This document shows positions 24,757 to 33,931 of a stretch of DNA of 64,000 bases, one piece after another. Positions within the stretch are counted from its first letter, which is position 1; every line of letters begins with the position of its first letter. The notes beneath the pieces are model-generated. The model saw only the letters and a list, made by a program, of their open reading frames with translations. It searched no databases and had not been told where the DNA came from. Position numbers and translations under genes: made by a program. Origin of the DNA: Rhodobacteraceae bacterium (ex Bugula neritina AB1) (GTDB lineage: Bacteria > Pseudomonadota > Alphaproteobacteria > Rhodobacterales > Rhodobacteraceae); contig MDLF01000032.1 in the NCBI GenBank assembly GCA_001730095.1, positions 1 through 64,000 on the forward strand, in the 5' to 3' direction.

Positions 24757-25507
24757 ACAATGTGCCTTCGGGCGGGCCGGTTATCGCCCGTTTCGCAACC
24801 AAAAGGCGCGCGCTGCCCTTGGTGATTGATGGCATGGGGGCAATTGGGATCGGCGTCCAGTGTGCGAATTGCTTTTTTCGATACTGCTGAACAGAAAGCG
24901 TGCTGCCCTTGTTTTATATGCCTTGCGAGGCCAGTCGGTATCATAGCCGCAATTTGCCAGCGTGTCGGTGCCGCTGCGCTGATCCGCAAGGCTGACCATC
25001 ATCCGGGCGCAGATGCTCCTGTCGCCCCCGTTGCCCGCCACTACAGTCGCGGCAAGTGTGAACAGAGCCGCTTGCATCTGTTGTAAAGCGTCTTGTGCGG
25101 GACCTATCCCACAGGCGTATAGGATCAACTTAACCTCTTGTGGTAGATAGAGATAACTCCGACAGACACCTGCCTGTGGTCACCCGCCAGCTTGCCACAG
25201 AAACTGCGGGGAGGAGGGCTCAAGGCGCGTCATCTGCGCGTCTGTTTACCAGATTGGATCAGCCAAGTTCACTACGCTTTTTTGAGCGGCCAATAACATC
25301 ACCAGATGGAAAACAACGGGCCCTGACCCTGACATCACGGGGGGCGAGAAAAGGCTTTGCCCTGCTGGCAGAAATGCTGTCAGGCATGCCCCGCACTTGC
25401 AAGTTGAGCCGCCCGCGCCGAAATTTTCCCCAAAACTCGCTATTGCCTCAGCCGCACAGTTGCCTGACATTCACGCGCATAACATCAGAGCGACAGGGAA
25501 AACTGAT
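24757..25507. other. 750-bp region without a supported gene
   Basis: This stretch lies between the small membrane gene and the MscS gene. Open frames occur on both strands (the longest is minus 24781-25128), but none shows a recognised domain or a convincing ribosome site. The base composition is lower in GC than in the flanking genes. Confidence 0.45.
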
Positions 25508-26314
25508 ATGGAACAGATGATCGAACAAGCAGGCGCCTATTGGCCCCTGATGGTCAGCGGCGTCAAGGCGCTGGCGGTACTGATACTTGGTTGGATGGCC
25601 ACCGGCTGGATCAGCGGCGTGGCGCGCCGCCGCATCAACAACACCCCCAATATCGATCCGACTCTGGGGAACTTCGCCGCCAGCGTTATTCGCTGGGTGC
25701 TGCTGGCGGTGGTGCTGGTTGCGGTGCTGGGCATCTTCGGCATTCAGGCCACCAGCCTTGTGGCCATGCTGGGCGCGGCGACACTGGCGATCGGCCTGGC
25801 GCTGCAGGGCACGCTCAGCGATCTGGCGGCTGGGTTCATGCTGATCCTGTTCCGCCCCTACAAGATCGGCCAATATGTCGACATCGGCGGCACCGCCGGC
25901 ACGGTGAAGGATCTGAACCTGTTCATCACCGAACTGGCCACCCCGGACAATGTTCAGATCATCGTCCCCAATGGCCAGGCCTGGGGTGCGATCATCACCA
26001 ATTTCTCGCATCACGACACCCGCCGCGTCGACATGGTGTTTGGCATCGACTACGGCGACAGCGCAGATGCGGCCAAGGCCATCATCCTGGAGCAGGCGGC
26101 AGCCGACGCTCGGGTGCTTAAAGATCCCGAACCCTGGGTGCGGGTTACCAACCTGGGCGACAGCTCGGTCGATCTGACCGCTCGGGTCTGGTGTGATGCA
26201 GCGGACTATTGGGAAGTGAAATTTGCGCTGACACAGGGCGTGAAAGAAGCCTTTGACGCCAAGGGCATCTCCATTCCTTATCCGCATTCGGTGGAAATCA
26301 AGAAAGCGGGCTAA
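25508..26314 (+). CDS. MscS family mechanosensitive ion channel
   Basis: This 268-residue inner-membrane channel has three hydrophobic segments. The third is the Gly/Ala-rich pore helix (MLGAATLAIGLALQGTLSDL) and is followed by AAGFMLILFRPYKIGQYV, the MscS signature. The C-terminal cytosolic vestibule has VPNGQAWGAIITNFS and ends ISIPYPHSVEI. It relieves osmotic downshock. The size is close to that of E. coli MscS. ATG 25508 is chosen; the frame extends upstream without family sequence. Confidence 0.94.
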   Translation: MEQMIEQAGAYWPLMVSGVKALAVLILGWMATGWISGVARRRINNTPNIDPTLGNFAASVIRWVLLAVVLVAVLGIFGIQATSLVAMLGAATLAIGLALQGTLSDLAAGFMLILFRPYKIGQYVDIGGTAGTVKDLNLFITELATPDNVQIIVPNGQAWGAIITNFSHHDTRRVDMVFGIDYGDSADAAKAIILEQAAADARVLKDPEPWVRVTNLGDSSVDLTARVWCDAADYWEVKFALTQGVKEAFDAKGISIPYPHSVEIKKAG

Positions 26315-26365
26315 CACGCCTCCGCCCGGCCTTGGCCAAGGCCAGGGCTGCGTGCCGTTGTACCT

Positions 26366-26393
26366 GACACCCCGTCTTTGGCGGGGTGTCTTT
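26366..26393 (+). terminator. terminator downstream of the MscS gene
   Basis: GACACCCCG and CGGGGTGTC form a 9-bp stem with a 7-nt loop, followed by a short T-run. A perfect 16-bp palindrome, GGCCTTGGCCAAGGCC, lies at about 26329-26344 just before it. Confidence 0.65.
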
Positions 26394-26412
26394 GGTTCTG
26401 GGGGTCAGCGGT

Positions 26413-26949
26413 TCATTGCTGCCGCGCGGCCTGCATCGCGCGGATAGCCGCATTCCGGCTTCTTGCTGCGCGCGCTCGCTCCTGTGCTGGGTTTTCCTGT
26501 TCGACCGGTGGCCAACCCGCCCGCATGGTGACGCCATCCTGATCGGCAAAGACCCACTGCGCCGCGATCAGCTGGTAGCTCTTGACCTCCCAGCCAGAAG
26601 GATCGGGCTGGAACCGGAACCGCCAGGTGCCCCGGATGTTCACCGGCAACCGCAGCTGACGGATGCTGTTCATTGCCTGATGCCCTGTCATGGCAGCGCG
26701 CACCCCTGCCGCCCGAAGCCGCTTCATCCGCATGACCAGATTGCCCACATCCCGCATCCGCCGCCCGGCAAAGACCACTTCGATCTCGGCGTCAGGAGGC
26801 ACGATCCCTTTGACGACCAGATCGCCGCGAGTGTTGCGGCTGAACACCGGAACCAATGCCACCGCCACGTCACGCACCTCGCGCTTGAACAGCCCTGCGT
26901 CCTCAATCGTCGGGGTGATTTGCGCTGCAGGACGGCGGTGGTTCGTCAT
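26413..26949 (-). CDS. conserved hypothetical protein
   Basis: This 178-residue protein begins MTNHRRPAAQITPTIEDAGL. GGAAG lies 7 nt before the ATG at 26949, and an in-frame extension to 27015 is less likely. The middle contains DLVVKGIVPPDAEIEVVFAG and RMRDVGNLVMRMKRLR, and the C-terminus is Arg/Ala-rich and probably helical. There is no signal peptide or membrane segment. It looks like a genuine alphaproteobacterial gene, but I cannot name the family. Confidence 0.7.
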   Translation of the reverse strand: MTNHRRPAAQITPTIEDAGLFKREVRDVAVALVPVFSRNTRGDLVVKGIVPPDAEIEVVFAGRRMRDVGNLVMRMKRLRAAGVRAAMTGHQAMNSIRQLRLPVNIRGTWRFRFQPDPSGWEVKSYQLIAAQWVFADQDGVTMRAGWPPVEQENPAQERARAARSRNAAIRAMQAARQQ

Positions 26950-27121
26950 AAGGCACTTCCAAACACCGCCCTTAAGAAAGGAGCAGCACACATTTGTTGT
27001 TCTACGCAGGGGCACACTAGCCTGCGGCTGGTTAAAGAAGCGTTGAATAGCGCATCGAGCAGCAGCCGTTACAGCCGCCTTGAAGTCACTTCAACACGCT
27101 GAATTAAAACAATAAACCCGC

Positions 27122-27649
27122 TCAGCGCGCGATCTTTCGTTTCATGATCAGCGTCGGCGCGCCGTTGAATTGCGCCTCGCCCGCTGGTGCGTAGCCCAGT
27201 TTCTGCGCAATTCTTTGCGAGGCCAAGTGGGCCGGGTCAAAAATGCAGGCCGTTTCTGTCCAGCCTGTTTCATCTTCGGCCCATGTATGAATGCGCTGGA
27301 CGGCTTCGGTGGCCAAACCCTGGCCGTGCAGGTCCGGATGCAGAGCCCAGCCTGCCTCCGGCACGCCATTCAGCGGCGGTTCCATGTCGCGCTGGAAATC
27401 GGCAAATCCAACCTCTCCGGCAAACCGCCCGCTGTCCCGCAGGGTCACAGCCCAATAGCCGTATCCCAAGGCCTGCCAGTGGCCGATGTATCGCAGCAGC
27501 CTGCTCCAGCTTTCTCCGCGTGTTGACGGCTTGCCGGAAATGAAGCGCACCACCTCCGGTTCCGCCCAGAGCGCGGCCACATCATCAAAATCCTGCACCC
27601 GGTGCGGGCGCAGGATCAGCCGGTCTGTTTCCAGAACAGGAGCCGTCAT
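27122..27649 (-). CDS. GNAT family N-acetyltransferase (RimJ/RimL type)
   Basis: This 175-residue acetyltransferase begins with LETDRLILRPHRVQDFDDVA, typical of the RimJ/RimL-like GNAT group. The acetyl-CoA-binding segment is LHPDLHGQGLATEAVQRI and the last beta strands carry ASQRIAQKLGY. The acceptor is unknown. Its start overlaps the stop of the upstream YtoQ gene by 4 bp, so it is the last gene of a three-gene coupled operon. Confidence 0.92.
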   Translation of the reverse strand: MTAPVLETDRLILRPHRVQDFDDVAALWAEPEVVRFISGKPSTRGESWSRLLRYIGHWQALGYGYWAVTLRDSGRFAGEVGFADFQRDMEPPLNGVPEAGWALHPDLHGQGLATEAVQRIHTWAEDETGWTETACIFDPAHLASQRIAQKLGYAPAGEAQFNGAPTLIMKRKIAR

Positions 27650-28095
27650 GCAGGCAGTTTGCCTGTCAGTACATAGGTCAGAATTTCTACCACCTGGCGC
27701 GGCTCCTCTGCCACGGCCAGCGCGGCAGCGTGAACTTCTTTCAGCGCATGTTGGTGTTCCGGTGGGCTGAGGACGATGATCGACTTGCCCAGAGCGGCAG
27801 CATAGCCCGCATCAAACGCCGCGTTCCATTGCTTGTACTTGTCGCCAAAGCGGACGACCACAACATCGGCATCTTCAATTCCCTTGCGGGTGCGGATCGC
27901 ATTGACCATCGCGCCCTTGTGGTCGTGCCAGTATTTGTTCTCCTCGGCACCCAGGACCGCCACACCGCAGTCATCACTGGCGCCGTGATCCGTCACCGGC
28001 GCGCCAAAGCTCACGTCCAGCTCCTTGGCGCCCTCGATGATCTGTTCCCGCCAGTCGGTATGAATTTCGCCTGAGAGATAAACATTCAATGCCAC
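27646..28095 (-). CDS. YtoQ family protein
   Basis: This 149-residue protein matches the YtoQ family: NVYLSGEIHTDWREQIIEGA at the start, DADVVVVRFGDKYKQWNAAF in the middle, and IIVLSPPEHQHALKEV. The fold looks like the nucleoside 2-deoxyribosyltransferase/TIR-related group, and the family function is not settled. It overlaps the PRTase gene by 10 bp and the GNAT gene by 4 bp. With a PRTase beside it, a nucleotide-related role is possible, but this is an inference. Confidence 0.9.
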   Translation of the reverse strand: MALNVYLSGEIHTDWREQIIEGAKELDVSFGAPVTDHGASDDCGVAVLGAEENKYWHDHKGAMVNAIRTRKGIEDADVVVVRFGDKYKQWNAAFDAGYAAALGKSIIVLSPPEHQHALKEVHAAALAVAEEPRQVVEILTYVLTGKLPA

Positions 28096-28748
28096 GTCTT
28101 GTCCTTTCCTGCGCCAGCGCCCCGGGCCGCGGAAAATGCGGCCAGAACCTCTTCATCGCTGGTTTGCCTAAAATCCCTGTAGTGCGCGCCGACCGCCCTA
28201 AACTCCCGGGGGCTCAGCAGGCAGACCAGAGTATCTACCAAGGGACGCAGTTCGTCCACCGCTTCTGGCGGCGCAACCGGCACTGCCAGGATCACCTGAG
28301 AGGGCTTGCGCTCCTTCAACCAGAAGAACGCCGCCATGAATGTGGCGCCGGTGGCGATCCCATCATCTGTCACAATGACGCTGCGCCCCTCCAGCTCCAC
28401 TGGTGCACGGCCTTGCAAATAGCGGCTGCGCCGGGCCGCGTTTTCCGCCCTTGCCTGGGCAACCTGCGCAGCAAAATCCTCTGGCTTCATACCGGTGGTT
28501 TTCAGCAATGCGCCGTTGAAAACCGGGTTGCTGCCCTCCGCCAGGGCGCCGGCGGCAAGCTCCGGATTGGACGGCATGCCGATCTTGCGGATCAGGATCA
28601 GGTCCATTGGCGCCTGAAGTTTCAGCGCTATCGGCAGCGCAACAGGCGCCCCGCCCCGCGGCAGCGCCAGCACCACCGGGTCCGTTATTGCCAGCTCGGC
28701 CAGTTTTTCGGCCAGCAAAAGCCCGGCCGAAATCCGGTCTTCAAACAT
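28086..28748 (-). CDS. phosphoribosyltransferase family protein
   Basis: This 220-residue protein has the PRPP-binding loop SVIVTDDGIATGATFMAAF near residue 120 and an N-terminal VVLALPRGGAPVALPIALKL with LILIRKIGMPSNPELAAGA, as in the standalone predicted PRTases often fused or linked to dienelactone hydrolases. The substrate base is unknown. It is the first gene of the coupled PRTase-YtoQ-GNAT operon. Confidence 0.9.
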   Translation of the reverse strand: MFEDRISAGLLLAEKLAELAITDPVVLALPRGGAPVALPIALKLQAPMDLILIRKIGMPSNPELAAGALAEGSNPVFNGALLKTTGMKPEDFAAQVAQARAENAARRSRYLQGRAPVELEGRSVIVTDDGIATGATFMAAFFWLKERKPSQVILAVPVAPPEAVDELRPLVDTLVCLLSPREFRAVGAHYRDFRQTSDEEVLAAFSAARGAGAGKDKTWH

Positions 28749-28796
28749 GTTAAACCTCCACCCCGCAACCTAGTGCGCGCGGGGCAAAGGCAAGAT

Positions 28797-29432
28797 TCAG
28801 CGCCGCCGCGCCACCAGATAGCGGCTGGGAACTGCGGCCGGAGAGTTGCCTGTCTCGATGATCTCAAACCCGGCATTCTGCACCGCCGTCTCAAGTCTGC
28901 GGATGCTGATGAAATCCACATGGCCGGGCGCCTTGCCCGCCAGCTGCATCAGCGGGATGAGCGCGCGGAACATCCAGTATTTCCAGCTGCTCCGGTGTTC
29001 GCCCAGGCACGGAGTTTTTGAAATGAACAGGCCGCCGGGTCTCACACGGGCCGCGGTCTCTTGCAGATCCTGTTCCAGGTCTGGCAGCAAATGCAGCAGG
29101 TTATGCGCCAGCACCGCATCAAACGGCCCCTCCGGTGCCGTCCCCGCGCTGCAACATTGAAACTCCACATTGCCGACACCTGCGTCCCATGCTCTTTCCC
29201 GGCCAATCTCCAGCATGGTAGCTGACAGATCAGTCGCGATGATCCTTTTCACACCGCGCGCCAGTTCGATCGCGGTAGAGCCGGTACCGCAGCCCAGCTC
29301 CAGCACGCTGTCCTCTGCGCCCAAATACGACCGGGTCCGCTCCAGCGTATAGCGATAGGCATCCTCGTCGCGGATCTTCGACTTGGCGTATTTCGGGGCA
29401 ATCTTGTCCCAAAAACGGGCGTCGGCACTCAT
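28797..29432 (-). CDS. class I SAM-dependent methyltransferase
   Basis: This 211-residue methyltransferase starts MSADARFWDKIAPKYAKSKI. The SAM-binding motif I is VLELGCGTGSTAIELARGV, followed by IIATDLSATMLEIG and an acidic FDAVLAHNLLHLLPD. The ATG at 29432 has AGGAG upstream; a long upstream frame is an antisense artefact of the promoter region. It resembles UbiE/Methyltransf_11 proteins, but the substrate is unknown. It is divergent from a LysR regulator 87 bp away, which probably controls it. Confidence 0.9.
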   Translation of the reverse strand: MSADARFWDKIAPKYAKSKIRDEDAYRYTLERTRSYLGAEDSVLELGCGTGSTAIELARGVKRIIATDLSATMLEIGRERAWDAGVGNVEFQCCSAGTAPEGPFDAVLAHNLLHLLPDLEQDLQETAARVRPGGLFISKTPCLGEHRSSWKYWMFRALIPLMQLAGKAPGHVDFISIRRLETAVQNAGFEIIETGNSPAAVPSRYLVARRR

Positions 29433-29519
29433 GGCAGGTCTCCTTGCTTGTGCTGACCATATCCATGCGCACACAGCAGATAAATTGCTGAAATCCGCAG
29501 GGTTGTTATACATAAATGC

Positions 29520-30398
29520 ATGAATAACCCTGACTGGAACCACATCCGCGCCTTTCTCGCCACTGCTGAAACCGGCTCTTTGTCTGCTGCTGCACGGCAG
29601 ATTGGCCTCACGCAGCCGACGCTGTCACGCCAGGTTGCCGCATTGGAAGAGCAGCTCGGCGTGCTGCTGTTCGAACGGCTTGGCCGCGCCCTGGCCCTGA
29701 CCGACGCGGGGCATGAGCTGCTGGAGCACAGCCGGAAAATGGGGGAGGCAGCGCAGGGGCTCAGCCTTGCTGCCATTGGCCAGGCGCAATCGATTGAGGG
29801 CACTGTGCGGATCACCGCCTCGGATATGATGTCGGCTTATGTGCTGCCGCAGGTGCTGCATCAGCTGCGGCAGCGGGCGCCAAAGCTCTCCATTGAGGTG
29901 GTGGCGGCCAATGACATCCGCGATTTGATGCGGCGCGAGGCCGATATCGCCATCCGTCACGTCCGCCCTGAACAACCGGAACTGATCGCCCGTCTGGTGC
30001 AGGAGGCGACCGGGCATTTCTATGCTGCCAAGACCTACCTTGACCGGCGCGGCCGACCATCTTCCCTGGCAGGCCTTGCCAGTCATGACTTTGTCAGCTT
30101 CGGAGATGCCGAACGGATGATCAGCTATCTGGAGCCGCTGGGCATTCCCGTCACCACCGGTAATTTCCGCATCGGCTCCAACAGCGGATTGGTGGCCTGG
30201 GAGCTGGTCAGGCAGGGGTTTGGTGTCACCCCGATGTCGGATGAGGTCGCCGCCACTGCGCCGGAGGTGGAACGCCTGGTGCCCGGCAGCGATGCCATTA
30301 CCTTTCCGGTCTGGCTGGCCACCCACCGCGAGCTGCACACCAGTCGCCGCATTCGGCTGGTGTATGATCTGCTGGCGGAATTCTTTGCCGCCAAATGA
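29520..30398 (+). CDS. LysR family transcriptional regulator
   Basis: This 292-residue LysR protein has an N-terminal helix-turn-helix (TGSLSAAARQIGLTQPTLSR, then QVAALEEQLGVLLFERLGRA) and a periplasmic-binding-like effector domain at about 90-290. It is divergent from the methyltransferase gene; LysR regulators usually control such a neighbour. The AT-rich intergenic segment at 29490-29519 is a likely promoter and operator. Confidence 0.94.
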   Translation: MNNPDWNHIRAFLATAETGSLSAAARQIGLTQPTLSRQVAALEEQLGVLLFERLGRALALTDAGHELLEHSRKMGEAAQGLSLAAIGQAQSIEGTVRITASDMMSAYVLPQVLHQLRQRAPKLSIEVVAANDIRDLMRREADIAIRHVRPEQPELIARLVQEATGHFYAAKTYLDRRGRPSSLAGLASHDFVSFGDAERMISYLEPLGIPVTTGNFRIGSNSGLVAWELVRQGFGVTPMSDEVAATAPEVERLVPGSDAITFPVWLATHRELHTSRRIRLVYDLLAEFFAAK

Positions 30399-30406
30399 TA
30401 TGAAAA

Positions 30407-30440
30407 GGCAGCGCCCCAACGGGTGCGCTGCCCAACTTTT
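30407..30440. terminator. bidirectional terminator between the LysR gene and pheT
   Basis: GGCAGCGC (30407-30414) and GCGCTGCC (30425-30432) form an 8-bp stem extended by CCC/GGG pairing in the loop. T-rich sequence lies on both sides (CTTTTT on plus, CTTTTCAT on minus), so it may serve both convergent genes. Confidence 0.65.
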
Positions 30441-30484
30441 TCCAAAACTTTTGCCAGGGCTGTGCTCAACAGCCTTGGTTTTGC

Positions 30485-32884
30485 CTATCCGCGCAGGGTG
30501 CCGCCGGTGGCTTTGGTCACTTTGGCGATGATCTTCTCACTCACCGCCTCGATGTCTTTTTCCTTCAGCGTCTGGTCGCTGGGCTGCAGCCGCACGGTGA
30601 TCGCCAGTGACTTCTTGCCCTCGCCCAGAGAACCGCCGATGAACTCGTCAAAGACACGCACGTCTTCGATCAGCGTCTTGTCAGCTCCGGCCGCTGCGTT
30701 GACCAGCGTCAGCGCCTCGACATTTGCGTCCACCACAAAGGCAAAGTCACGCTCCACCGCCTGCAGGTCGCTGATGTTCAGCGCCGGGCGGGTGGCCGAG
30801 GATTTGCGCGGTAACGGAATTTCATCCGGCCAGATGGTGAAAGCCACGGCTGCGCCCTTGATACCCATCTCTTTCAGAACCTTGGGGTGCAACTCGCCAA
30901 AGACGCCCAGGGTCTTTTTCGGGCCCAGACAGATGCGGCCATGACGGCCCGGGTGCCACCAGGCAGCCCCATCGCGCAGAACCTGTACCTTGGCAGGTGC
31001 ACCGATGGCCGCCAGAACGGCCTCAATGTCCGCCTTAGCGTCATACAGATCCACCGCGCGCGCGGCGCCATGCACGTCCTTTGGCCCGGTGCGGCCCACC
31101 AGCAGGCCTGCAATCTGATTGACCTGCTCGCCTGGCTCGCCGCCGGTGAAGGCAGGGCCTGCCTCAAACAATGCAAGATCCATATAGCCGCGTGCCTGAT
31201 TGCGAGCCGCCGCCTGCAAGAGGCCCGCCAGCAGGTCCGGGCGCATATGCGACATTTCGGACGAGATCGGGTTGGCCAGCATGGTGGCATCATCGCCGCC
31301 GCCGAACAGCGCGGCTGAGGCCTGGTCGATGAAGCTGTAGCTCACAACTTCGTTGTAGCCGAGGCTGGCCGCGGTGCGGCGTGCCATCTGCTGGCGGCGC
31401 TGCTGCGGTGTCATCACCGGCTTGGGGATGCCATCGGTCAGACGCGGCAGCGGTTTGCCCTGCAGCTTGGTCAGCGAGGCAATCCGCGCGACCTCTTCGA
31501 CCAGATCGGCCTCGCCCTGGACGTCCGGGCGCCAGCTGGGCACATGCGCCATATTGCCCTCCAGGCGAAAGCCCAGGCGGGTCAGTGTCTGACGCTGGTC
31601 GCTTTCCGGGATCTCCATTCCCACCAGCGACTGCACGCGGTCAGCGTCCAGCTTGTAGGCACGGGAATGATCCGGCACATCGCCTGCAATCACCACTTCA
31701 GACGGCTTGCCGCCGCAGAGATCCAGGATCATCTGGGTCGCGCGGTGCAGGCCTTCGATGGTGTATTCCGGGTCAACTCCGCGCTCAAAGCGGTAGCGCG
31801 CGTCGGAGTTGATCTTGAGCGCGCGACCCGCCATGGCGATCTGCACGTGATCCCAGAATGCGCTTTCCAGAAACACATCCACGGTTTCCTCGGTGCAGCC
31901 GGTCTCTTCGCCGCCCATGATGCCGCCAATGCTCTCGGGGCCCTTGGCGTCGGAAATCACCATCTGGCCCGCGCCAAAGGTATATTCTTTTTCGTCCAGC
32001 GCCTTCAGGGTCTCGCCGCCAGCGGCACGATGAACCCGAAGCTCCCCCCCCGAAACCTTCGCAGCATCGAACACATGCAGCGGGCGGTTCTGGTCGAACG
32101 TGAAAAAGTTGGTCACATCCACCAGCGCTGAAATCGGGCGCAGGCCGATCGCCTTCAGCCGGTCCTGCAGCCACTGCGGGGACGGGCCGTTCTTCACGCC
32201 CTTGATCAAGCGGCCTGCAAACAGCGGGCAGCCGTCCAGCGTGTCCTCGTCGATGGTCACTTTGACAGGGCATTCGAAATCGCCAGAAATCGCCTCAAAC
32301 GCGCGGGTTTTCAGCTTGCCCAGGCCGCGCGCCGCCAGATCGCGGGCGATGCCGTAGACACCCAGCGCATCGGGACGGTTCGGAGTGATCGCGATCTCGA
32401 TCACCGGATCGACCTTGGCGGGATCATTTTCAGCCAGCCAATCGACAAATCTGTCGCCAACCGCGCCGGAGGGCAGCTCAATGATGCCGTCATGCTCGTC
32501 AGACAGTTCCAGCTCGCGCTCAGACGCCATCATGCCAAAGCTTTCGACGCCGCGAATTTTGCCAACGCCAATAGTGATGTCGAGACCGGGAACATACATG
32601 CCCGGCTTGCAGACCACCACGGTGATGCCTTCGCGCGCGTTCGGCGCGCCGCAGATAATCTGCAGTTCACCCTCGTCGGTGTCCACTTTGCAAACCCGCA
32701 GCTTATCCGCGTCCGGGTGCTTTTCGGCGTGCTTCACATAGCCAAGCTTGAAGTCTTTCAGCGCATCGGCAGGATTGACGAGCCCTTCGACCTCAAGACC
32801 CAGATCGGTCAGGGCATCAGTGATCTCTTCCACCGAGGCGTCGGTGTCGAGGTGGTCTTTCAGCCAGGAAAGCGTGAATTTCAT
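30485..32884 (-). CDS. pheT: phenylalanyl-tRNA synthetase beta subunit
   Basis: This 799-residue beta subunit is full length. Order: N-terminal MKFTLSWLKDHLDTDASVEE, a tRNA-binding OB domain at about 40-150 (CKVDTDEGELQIICGAPNAR), the B3/4 editing domain, B5 (DRVQSLVGMEIPESDQRQTL), a catalytic-like core (RPDLLAGLLQAAARNQARGY), and the FDX-ACB anticodon-binding domain (DFAFVVDANVEALTLVNAAA). The ATG at 32884 matches the family start. It lies 6 kb from pheS and points toward it. Confidence 0.97.
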   Translation of the reverse strand: MKFTLSWLKDHLDTDASVEEITDALTDLGLEVEGLVNPADALKDFKLGYVKHAEKHPDADKLRVCKVDTDEGELQIICGAPNAREGITVVVCKPGMYVPGLDITIGVGKIRGVESFGMMASERELELSDEHDGIIELPSGAVGDRFVDWLAENDPAKVDPVIEIAITPNRPDALGVYGIARDLAARGLGKLKTRAFEAISGDFECPVKVTIDEDTLDGCPLFAGRLIKGVKNGPSPQWLQDRLKAIGLRPISALVDVTNFFTFDQNRPLHVFDAAKVSGGELRVHRAAGGETLKALDEKEYTFGAGQMVISDAKGPESIGGIMGGEETGCTEETVDVFLESAFWDHVQIAMAGRALKINSDARYRFERGVDPEYTIEGLHRATQMILDLCGGKPSEVVIAGDVPDHSRAYKLDADRVQSLVGMEIPESDQRQTLTRLGFRLEGNMAHVPSWRPDVQGEADLVEEVARIASLTKLQGKPLPRLTDGIPKPVMTPQQRRQQMARRTAASLGYNEVVSYSFIDQASAALFGGGDDATMLANPISSEMSHMRPDLLAGLLQAAARNQARGYMDLALFEAGPAFTGGEPGEQVNQIAGLLVGRTGPKDVHGAARAVDLYDAKADIEAVLAAIGAPAKVQVLRDGAAWWHPGRHGRICLGPKKTLGVFGELHPKVLKEMGIKGAAVAFTIWPDEIPLPRKSSATRPALNISDLQAVERDFAFVVDANVEALTLVNAAAGADKTLIEDVRVFDEFIGGSLGEGKKSLAITVRLQPSDQTLKEKDIEAVSEKIIAKVTKATGGTLRG

Positions 32885-32973
32885 CGGTCGGGGACCCCTT
32901 GGCAGACATGCGTGTTTGACCTGAGGCAATGGCAAAGAATGCGCCAAGGTTCAAGGGTTCTGCACGCCGGCTG

Positions 32974-33789
32974 TCAAGGATAGCTGGGAGTGAGGTTCAA
33001 AAGCTCATCCAATTGCCGTCCGATCCAGCCATGCGGGATGAAATGGCCGCCTGGATGGGTGTCCAGCACCACTTGGCCTAGCGCGCAGTCTGACCAGACC
33101 GTGCGGTCCAGTTTCAGAAACTCCACCACTTGCCATTGCCCCAGCGCCCGCGCCGTGCCACAGCCCAGCCGGGCCCGCCACAGTGCCACAGAATAGCTTG
33201 GCTCGCCGCCGGGGCCATAAGGGAAATCCATCACGGTGTCCTTCAGACCATGCACATGGCGTACCTCCCGCGGCGCTTCGGGGCAGCTTTCGTCTTGCTG
33301 GATGGTGCCGGCCACCGCCAACAGCGCCGCCACATCATTGCCGCTGCGGCAGACATAACGCCATGCCATCGCCGATCCATAGGAATAGCCAGACACATAT
33401 ATCCGGTCTCTGTCGACTGGATAGCGCCTGGCAACATCTACCAGAACGGCATCAGCGAATTCCGTGTCCTCCGTTTCAACCGGCCAGAAATCCCAGGTCT
33501 TGTTCCGCCCGTTCGGCGTCACCAGCAGCACCCCACGGCGCTTGACCGAGTTGCCGATCCGCTCGCTTTTTTGCGCATGGCGTCCGGTGCGGGACCAGCC
33601 GTGGAAATGCAAAAGCACCGGCAGCGGCGAAACACCATCCCAGTCTTCCGGCGCCATAACGTGATAGGAGCGTCCCTCCAGCTCACAGGGCGTTTCACCG
33701 TGGCAGCCGGATGGCTTCCACGGCCCCATGGCGGCGGCGCCAGAAGCCCAGAAAAGGGCGGTGAGAAGGAGAACACTGGAGCGGATCAT
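32974..33789 (-). CDS. secreted PHB-depolymerase-like esterase (LpqC type)
   Basis: This 271-residue precursor has a signal peptide (MIRSSVLLLTALFWASGAAA). The mature alpha/beta hydrolase has LPVLLHFHGWSRTGRHAQ (oxyanion region), the nucleophile Ser in VSGYSYGSAMAWRY, an Asp in HVHGLKDTVMDF, and the catalytic His probably in THPGGHFIPHGW. Several Cys residues suggest disulfides in the periplasm or outside. The substrate may be a polyester or an aryl ester, which the sequence does not decide. Confidence 0.86.
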   Translation of the reverse strand: MIRSSVLLLTALFWASGAAAMGPWKPSGCHGETPCELEGRSYHVMAPEDWDGVSPLPVLLHFHGWSRTGRHAQKSERIGNSVKRRGVLLVTPNGRNKTWDFWPVETEDTEFADAVLVDVARRYPVDRDRIYVSGYSYGSAMAWRYVCRSGNDVAALLAVAGTIQQDESCPEAPREVRHVHGLKDTVMDFPYGPGGEPSYSVALWRARLGCGTARALGQWQVVEFLKLDRTVWSDCALGQVVLDTHPGGHFIPHGWIGRQLDELLNLTPSYP

Positions 33790-33931
33790 CTGGCCCAGGT
33801 TAGCCAGAGCAGCCCAGGTGTCACGTCACATGTTTGTGGGGCTGTTCTAAGCCAGCTTCAAAGCGGTCAATTGGCCTCGCAAAAGGTTCACAGCGCAACA
33901 TCACCAAGCCTGGAATGCCGCAATTCCTCTT

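Noticed and set aside
24781-25128. 115-codon minus-strand frame
   Set aside because: No domain, no ribosome site and mixed codon usage; listed only as part of a gene-free gap.
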